Origin: Lingula anatina | Taxonomy: Eukaryota; Brachiopoda; Lingulata; Lingulida; Lingulidae | Direction: 5' to 3' | Assembly: GCF_001039355.2 (NCBI RefSeq) | Contig: NW_019775592.1 | Span: 144,213 to 202,942 of the forward strand | Length of the DNA stretch: 58,730 nucleotides | In this document: positions 38,001 to 47,674 of the stretch, one piece after another | How the letters are laid out: the number at the start of each line of letters is the position of its first letter | How positions within the stretch are numbered: position 1 is the stretch's first letter | Program-made: the position numbers and the translations under genes | The notes under the pieces: generated by a model | What the model was told of the DNA's origin: nothing | The model's database searches: none | Seen by the model: the letters and a program-made list of their open reading frames with translations, nothing else

Positions 38001-41000
38001 GATTATATCAGTCATCAGCAGTTTTGATGGTCATGCTAGGGGATCATATACTGCTCCCCAAGTCACAAACACTCCATCAAATCAGTAATAATTTGGAGTT
38101 TAAAAAAATAGAGCAGATATAATGTTATATTTGGAGTCATCCTATGTAACTTTTGTTGCTAGCATGGGCCTTTAGATATGTCAACCTTCTTTTCTGCTGT
38201 TTAATATATGAAAATATAGTGCTTAAAAGATTAAATGTAATGAAATAATGACTAGGCTTTGAACAAATTTTAATCATAATCATGTTTTATGGTTTTAAAA
38301 AAGTTTTCACAAATATTTTATGTGTTAAATGAAATAATTAAATAAATATTTTATGTAAGAGCATTATAAGTCAATTGCATTAAGGCAAAGCAGTTTTGCC
38401 TTAACAAATTTTACCATTGTGTTTTGTGGTAATATACACCATATATATTTCTTTCTCCAAAGGTATCTATGGGCGCATGTTTGTCTTCATTGTGGAGAAG
38501 ATCAATGCTGCCATCTATAAGAAGAATCTAGACAGACATGAGAGGACCTCTATAGGAGTGCTGGACATCTTTGGGTTTGAGCTCTTTGATAAGAATAGGT
38601 GGGTAGGACTTGAGCCTGAATCAAGGACCCTGTTTTTTTTTTAAGTCTGAAAATTGCTCTGAATTTTAGACCAATATTGTTGTTCAAGGAAACACAAGAT
38701 AAATTGGAAATGGACAAGTGAAATGAAATACTGCACCTGTTTTGTAACCAGTACTATTGAAGTGAATAGCTATCTTGAACAGAAATGGGCCAAGTTTTGG
38801 GTCATTTGTTAGGACGAGTTTTACAAAATCGCTATATCTCCATAATTGATCTAAATTTTTCAGACCCAAAATTAGGTCTACTTTATGATAGAAAAACCTT
38901 ATTTTCATTGTAACGATCCACTTTTCAGCTTTGAGCAGCTTTGCATCAACTTTGCCAATGAGAACCTACAGCAGTTCTTTGTGCGCCACATCTTCAAGCT
39001 AGAGCAGGAAGAATACAATATGGAGGGCATCAACTGGCAGCACATTGAGTTTGTGGATAACCAGGAAATTCTGGATCTGTTGGCAGTCAAACCCATGAGC
39101 ATTCTGGCCTTGGTGGATGAGGAGTCCAAGTTTCCTAAGGTATTGTATTTGTAAAAAAAAATATATATATATATATTATTATTATTGTAAAGTTCACTTT
39201 TTAAAGTAAAAGAGTTAACTCTGAGCTGATTTCAGTCCTCTCTGGCTTTGAAATACAAGTGTCCTAATGTAGCTATATATTATTTTCGTTGTAAAAGTTG
39301 TAAATTTCACTGTTTAAAGTAAAAAAAAAGAATCTGTGATCCCATTTCACCATTTCTTACCATCTACCCTTTCTTCCAGGGCTCTGATCGCTCTCTCCTG
39401 GAAAAGCTGCACAGACAACATGGCAAGAACGTCCACTACCTAAGACCCAGGGCAGAGGTGAACCCAATGTTTGGACTGAACCATTTTGCTGGTGTGGTCT
39501 TCTATAGCATCAACGGTGAGAATTTGATATGGTGTACTGTGACATTTGTGTGGCCAATCCATCTGTCCCCCCCCCCCCTCCAAAAATAAATAGATAAAAA
39601 ATCACTAAATGAGCATGTTTGAACAAACATTTTGTAATTTTTTGCACAAATTGGTCATTGCCATACTATGCCAATATAGATTCTGTATTTATTCCTAAGA
39701 TTTCAGCTAGCCAATCAACAGTAATCTTTCCATTATAGTTTTTGTATGACTGATGTCCATGATAAAAAGTTTAAAATCTCTTTATTAAGTGCCATTCTGC
39801 TGACTGAAATTATAAGGATATTTCTTTTACTAATGGCAGAATTATTCATGACAAAATATGTTAAATGGATGCCAGTCTAATTTGATTTATTTTCAATTAA
39901 CTTTTTTTTTCAGGTTTCCTAGAGAAGAACAGGGACACTTTTAGTCCAGATTTGATCCACTTGATAGAGACATCACAATTTAAGTTTCTCAAGAATTTAT
40001 TCTACAAAGATATGCATATGGTGGGTAAAACAGTTTTTGATATTTCTCTTGATTGATTATTTCAAAAGAATTTTCTCTAAAAATATTTTCATATTCATAT
40101 CAAAATAAAATTTGAGTGTTAGTACGTAGCATTTTAATTTATTTATTTATTTATTTATTTATTTATACTTTTTACATCCAAAGCTACATGGGATTATGCA
40201 GTTTGACAAGTCAATGCTTTAAATTTCTACGAAGTCTGTGTTTCTGCAGGTTTCTAAAAATCTTTTATCAGTTTGAAAGCAGATAATCTTTTTTATCCAC
40301 AGAAGTATAGGTGTCACTAGCATTCAAAAAAAGTATGGATGATGTCCTTATGTGTTTTTTATTCTATCCATCTTCAGGGCCCAGACACTAGAAAGAGGAG
40401 CCCCACCCTTGGCTCTCAGTTCAAACGCTCCCTGGAGCTCCTGATGAAGACCCTGGGAGCTTGTCAGCCATTCTTTGTACGCTGCATCAAGCCAAATGAG
40501 TTCAAGAAACCAATGGTATGTTATGATAAATTGATATTTCATATGTTTGCCTAGTTTCCAGTCTTTAATAAGCCTGCTAAATTAGCTTAATATCTAGGAA
40601 ACAAATTTGAACTTATGATTGCCTAAGAGAATGGGAGTAAATGTGAAGTATTAATGAAGAAAGATACACTTACGATACGTTTTAAACAAAAAGTATAGCA
40701 TTATTCTGTAATGACCATTAAAAAAAAGGAAAATGATCCTTTTTACCCTGTGTGCTGTATTCAGTTATTACCCCCTTCTGCATCAAATTAATTATTGTTA
40801 ATAAGCATTATTTTTTTTTTTTTTTTGTACTAAAGTTTGAACAAAAATACACTGTAAAGTAATTCTGAAAGTCGGTCAAGCTTCAGAATTATTTCAGAAT
40901 TGTTGTCCACAAGGTGTCAATAAGTTTCAACTTTAATGAACAATCACTTAATCCTGTGAAGACACATTTCCAGAATTCTGTTCTTTATAACTTCATTTTC

Positions 41001-44000
41001 ATTTCCAGCTATTTGATCGCGAGCTATGTGTGCGACAGCTGAGATACTCTGGTATGATGGAGACCATCCGTATTCGAAGGGCTGGCTATCCCATCAGGCA
41101 TACCTTCGCCAACTTCGTAGATCGTTATCGTTTCCTTGTTCCGGGGATTTTACCACCACATAAAAACCCCGACTGCAAGGCAGCTTCAATGAAAATCTGC
41201 CAAGTTATTCTAGGAAAAGTTGATTATCAGCTGGGAAAGAGAAAAGTTTTCTTGAAGGTACTGTGTTGTTTTTTTGCTCATGGTACTTAAAATGGTATTT
41301 TGGTATCAGAACGATGGTTTGAGCTACCCCAATCCACACAATTTCACTCCCATTCCCATCAGTGTCCTCTCTTGAGTAATTTTTGCCACATTCTTTAGTC
41401 AGAATTCCAGCCAAAATCCCCTGTCTTTATCATCCTAATGAACAACGGAATTTGAAATGCAAATACAGACAGACATATTCTGAGTCACCGACTCCTGATT
41501 TATTACAACAGTCATCATCATTATTGATTTATTGATAAGATTTGTAAATAGACACACATTAAAATTGTATTTTATTGAATGTTTTTTCCATTAAGATGAC
41601 AACATTTTTTCACGGGACAGCAGCAGAAGTATTCACTTGTGTGAAATGTAAAACGAATTTGAATAACAGTTTCATAAAATGCCTGTGAAAATAAATGCAG
41701 AACCTAATAATCAAAAACCATTGTTTATTTATTTATTTATTAACTAATATGTATTTTAAATGCAAACATTCTTATGGATGCACCACTGAAATGCAAGAAA
41801 TAATGATGTGATGTAAAACCTAAAAAACCAAAACGCCATTATTTTATTTATTTATTTATTTATTTATTTATCTGTTCTAAAGGATGCCCAAGATGTCAAA
41901 CTGGAACAAGAGAGGGAGCTGGTACTGGGACAGAAGATCCTGATCATACAGAAATGTATTCGTGGCTGGCACTGCAGACGGCGGTTCTTAAAGATGAAGT
42001 CTGGCTCAGTTATCATTCAGAAAATCTGGAGAGGGTATGCACAGAGGAAGAGATACTTGGCAGTAAGTTGATTTTAAATAGGTGTGAAAATAATATATAT
42101 TAAAAAATGAAGGAAACAAAAAGAAATTTGCCCCCATAAAAATAAAATACCATCCTGGACTTTTGAGGTAACACAGACAGGATTTTCTACTGATTTAAAT
42201 CAGAAATACCAGTTTATTGGGTTTTTTTTCTTAGCAGTTTTCCTGATTGGAGCAACCCCAGACCCCTTGTCATTAAGCCAACAATTCATTTCTTCCTAAC
42301 TTAAAATGCTGATACCCTGATGCAGCCTTGTTAGTCTTTCGTCCTGGGAGATCATTTTCTCACGTGAGGTCTATTAAAACCTGACCTTGAGTATTCATGC
42401 CATGGTTGGGCAGTGACGGCAGCGGATATGACATTGTTTATATTTCATAATGATTATTTAATACATACCTGTATTGACTGGTGATAGCTGTATGTCAGTT
42501 AGAATGATTTGACAACACGCCCTTCCTGTCAGTCAAGTGTAAGGTGGGGGGTTATTTATAGCTTAGGTCTATCAGGTCTGTGTATTAGTAAGGGCGCATT
42601 CAGATTCACACATCGTACCAGCTGGGTCGGTCCAACTCTGTGGGGTAATTCTCCCTATAGTGCAATCATTGGAATCAATGCATTGATTAGCACCCAATAG
42701 TTAATTACCCCCTAGCTGCACCGGGAGGTGTGTCAGACAATTTAGCTGATTCTACTGCTAGCACTTCAGCGATAATCTCTCAGTAGCGTATACAATGTGT
42801 GAATATGAATGCAGTCCGAGTCTCTCAAACTCATGGTGAGAAGTTATGATGATGTGGATTAATCACATTAAAAAAAGATCGGAAGCCTGTTTCCCTATAA
42901 CCGCACCCCTTATAATCCCAACTTTTCCCTTTTCCGTTACCTCTTCACCATCAACATTTCTGCTTTTTTTTATCCAAATGAAGAGCTTGACATAGAGGTT
43001 AAGAGAAATTAGAAACGGAGGATTTCACTTGCTGATTATAGTCGTATTCATATGTGAAAAGGTCACACCCAGATAAGAGAGTTTGTAGTCGTAGGAGGGT
43101 GAAAACATTGGACCAGTCAGTTGTTGCCAGTCAGTCTCTGTTTTACAAGTACTAGTAGTCAGAGAGGAGTTAAGACATGCCATGGGATAGGGAGATTCAT
43201 TACAGCCTGGTTAGTTTTTTTATTTGGTAAAAGTCTGGGATTTGAAATAATGGCTGTTTGTTAAGTGACATACATTGTGGTAAACTAAATGAGAAATCAT
43301 TGATTGTTTAATTATTTATTTATCTGTTAATTTTGATCACAAGGTTTATTTTTTGTTAATTTTTTTATGTGACTGAGACGAAACTGGCCATGTTGTTTGA
43401 ATTAATAGTAGATCATAGTATATTTAAGATGCTTTAATAGTAGAATTAAATGAGATGCGGATTTGAAATAAGTTTACTAGTAGGTGAAAAATAAATATTT
43501 TATTGGTTAAAAATACATCTTTTTCTTTGTCAGATTAAAAAGAATAAGGAATATTTTTACTAACAAAGTCGACATAGGATGGTGATTTTGCTTCAGATTT
43601 ATGGATAATCATTATTTATAAGATTAAATCTGAGTGAAAATGATCAGTTTTTATTCCAATACTTTGCTAATTGTAACGTTTGATTGATTTCCAGATGCGC
43701 AATGGCTACATGCGTCTACAAGCTCTGTACAGGTCTAGGATTCTTACTGCTAGATTCAGCGCACTCCGCGCCATGATGATCAGCTTCCAGGTGGGTGGCG
43801 ATAAAATTAAAAGAAATATTTTTTCTGACAGTCAGTTGTATCCAGGTTATGTGTTGAACAGAAATAATTTTTTCTTTGAAATGCTATGCCTTAAAAGTAA
43901 AAAAACGTTGTTTAATCTCTTAAATTTTTTTATCAGATTTCTTTGTTTAGTATGATAATATGTGTTAAATTTTTATATTTTCATAATGATCTCATTTAAG

Positions 44001-47000
44001 GCGTTGAACGGTATCGTGTCAACTTTGCCACTATGTCTTGCAGTTACTTAGTTCAGATGTACATTGTTCTGAGCTAAGCTTAGCTGTGTCTGATTTTTAA
44101 AAATTATTATTGTGAAATTTTACAGTAGTTTTTCAAACCTCTTCATTTGACAATTCATATTTCAATTCGTGATATAAAACTTATATCTGAATAAATCCAC
44201 TTCAAAATTGAAAGTAAAACCAAATTTTTTTGTCTTGTTCCAGCGTTACTGCCGTGGTCATCTGGCGAGGAAGAGATACAACAAGCGTTTGTGGGCAGTG
44301 GTCACCATTCAGGCTGGAGTCAGGAAGATAATAGCCAGGAGGAAGTACAGGAGACTGAAAATGGAGGTAAGAGATTTTTTTAAATAAAAAATTGAAATAA
44401 GAGATTGGATACTAATTTTAAGCAGTTATCCTCTCATGGAATCTGACTAGTCTGATTTAGTTTCAGATAATACTATTAAAAAAGGCTTGTCAAATTTCAT
44501 TTTTGTGCAATGGCTTTTTAGTTTTATGACCATCTTACACATTAATTGAAGGCTCATCAAAATTGTTTTTAGTATTTTATATGATACATATATGGAGCAA
44601 CTTGAAGGTATTATCTATTTTTCATCTCACAGAACTCATATTTTTGACATATTTGAAGTGTCTTTCTCTTCCAAAACATTTATCTGTACTGTTGATTTGT
44701 TTCTCTTTCAGAGACAAAAGCGTCTGGAAGCAGAGCGCATCAGGAAGATGGAGGAAGAGAAACTGAGGAAACAAATGAATGCCAAGAAGGCCAAGCAGGA
44801 GGCTGAGAGATTGCACAAGGTAAAAAAATTTGTTTGTTTGTTTGTTTATTATGAGTTAAATAATAGGTCTTTCTTTCTTTATTATTAGTTAAAGAATAAG
44901 ACTAACAAAGATTTGCTAAATTTTAAAAACTGCATTTAAGCAAGGATTTATTTCTTAGAAAACAGAATTAAAATAGAAACTCACACAGTGCAAAAGTTTG
45001 CAAGTGATATAAAGGAGAATCTGACATCCAACAGACTGCCAGGGTTATATATTATGCTGTTGCAAAGTTACAGAAATGAGTACCTTTATATATTGTTGTT
45101 ATTTATTTATTTATTCAATATTAAAGTTATAAAGGGACAATTTTGCATAAAATAAGTTTGCAGTTATTGGGTTATGCACATAGGAAATATGTAAGGAGTG
45201 AATAATTTTTTAAAGGTTATTTGCCTCATGAAATATAGTGTGCATAGTGTAAGGGACATTTTTTTTTTTTTTTTTATAAATGTCACACAGTTCAAATGGG
45301 ACCACCAGAATGAAGCTTAGAAACTTACGGCAAAGTTTGGTCATTTAATACATTACAAAAATGAATAACCTTTAGAAATGTAGCACCTTGAAGATAAAAA
45401 AATATATTTAAAATCACCCTTTATAAAGTAATTATAAGGGTTATAAATCATCAGTTACTTGTATTTTGATAGGAAACAATGTAAGCAATGTTTCTGTGTG
45501 CAACATCTTGTAGAATGGAATTTTGTATAATTAAAAAAAAAAAAAAAGGCTTCACTGACCTTGGGTGTATGTGTGTTAGTAACCTTAAAACATCACAATA
45601 ATGACCTCAAACAGCTGTTGCCATGGTAACCGTTGAGTGGCAGCCATGAAACGGACAGATTTTGAGGCAGATGGAACATCTTTCTTTTACTGAGAGAAAG
45701 AATATTTTTTAGAGAATATTTTAATTTTTTTTTAATGGCAACATGAAGAGCAGGACATGAAGTGACATATTTGTAACAGATAGTGCATTCCATGATGGAA
45801 TGTTTAGGGAGTAACTTTCAAACAAAATTTGACTAAAAAGTCTGCACATACATTAGAAGATGACCTAAGAGCTGTGGAAAAAGATGGACTTGAATATTTC
45901 TCATTGGTGGGTGGGGCCTGCATTGGAGTATTTGATATAATATTGACACAGTCACCAAGATGGAGGATGACTTCTCCTCTTCTGGAGACGAAATACAAAA
46001 TGACTCCGAGGAATCTTTTCCGAATAACACTATGGAATCTCTTCCAAATGGCAATGTGGAAATGTCTCCAACAAATTCAGAAGAGGATCTCAGTGATTCC
46101 GTGGAATCTTTACCAAATAATTATTTGGAAACTAGCACAAAAGAATTATCTAGAAAGATATCATGGCTGCCAGTAAGGAGGTACATGGTGGTTCCTGCCA
46201 TGACTTTAGAGGTTGGTAATTAGGAGAAAAAAATGGTGCTTTCTCTTTTTAGTCATTGACAAATAGTTTTGTGTTAAAAAGATTAAACAAATGCTTTTAA
46301 ATGGGGGCCATTGACAGTATTAAAATATAGCAAAACCATGAAGGCAAATCTGTTCAAAGCTGTACAGTGTTTATTTTAAATATGAGAATAGGTCTCACAG
46401 ATATCTAATTTTTATCACATAGAATAAAATCCACATATCAACTCAAAACCTGTTACTAAATTATTATTATGTTAGGTCTTATTTGCATGGAACTTGTTCA
46501 GTGGTATTATTTTTAATTAATACGAACTTTGCCTAATTTAATTCTTTGTGCAGGTCAAACAAATTTCCATTCCCAGTGTATGTGACAAGCAAGGTCTTCT
46601 GTAAATTGAAATGTTAGAAAATTAAATGAGATATGGCTTTACTTTAGATATTAATATGTTATATAAGGATAATATTTAATGAATATTATATACCGTATTG
46701 GTGACAAAGTTTTAATGTCATGTTGAAATATTCTGTTCTTTTGTAAAAATCTATATTGCTGTAATATTCATATGGCCACATATGTTTCTGGTTGTCCAAC
46801 AGCTTGATACAATGTCAGGCTATCCAAATGAAAAGTCTATATGTGTTAAATGCTATGGTATTTTAATATAAGATATCTGTTTTTATCATTTTGATTTTTT
46901 TATGATGTGAGTTTTCATTGCAGGCCTTTTCTATATGTGGTTTATATTTGAAAAAAGTTTTTTGACTTGATATATAGCTGAATTTTGTCCCTATTAAATT

Positions 47001-47618
47001 TGCGCTAATGACAGTAGTATTACTTAAATGAAAAGAAAATGGCATCATCTGGGATAATGCATCAGTTGAACCAAGTTAATTCAGTTTGATCAATAAGTGT
47101 GCTACCAAAACATTTTGGATAAAAAAGAAACAAGTATTATATATCTACACTTTATTTGAATGAAGTATATCATGTTTACTTTTAGGAACGCCTTTCCCGT
47201 ATCGAAATGGAGGTGCACGAGGAGGAGCGTCACGAGAGGGAAGAGAAGGAAAAGAAAAAGTTCATGATTGAAGAAGCGGAGAGAAGGAAGAATGAGCCAG
47301 TGGATGATTCCAAGATGGTGAGATATCTTTGAAACGTGCTTGAGCAGAAAAAGTCACAACTGTACGCCAACCATCAAACTATCATGTTTACTCTTATTGG
47401 CAATTTTTGATGATGTTTTTGTAATATTATAATAACGGTTATTTTAATTTCTACCCTATTATATTGTTTTGTTGATATTTTAACTGTGTCCTTGTGTTCC
47501 CAGGTGGACCAGATGTTTGGCTTCATAGATGCACAGACGGACTCTTCTGGAGAGGGGAATGCTCCTGAGGGCTTCAAGGTACTGTTATTATTATTTTTAT
47601 TTATTTTTTTTTTAAATT

Positions 47619-47674
<56 letters not shown>

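Noticed and set aside
45829-46176. Second open frame over the candidate alternative first exon
   Set aside because: It ends at the same donor in phase 2, which does not join exon 22; the acidic frame does.
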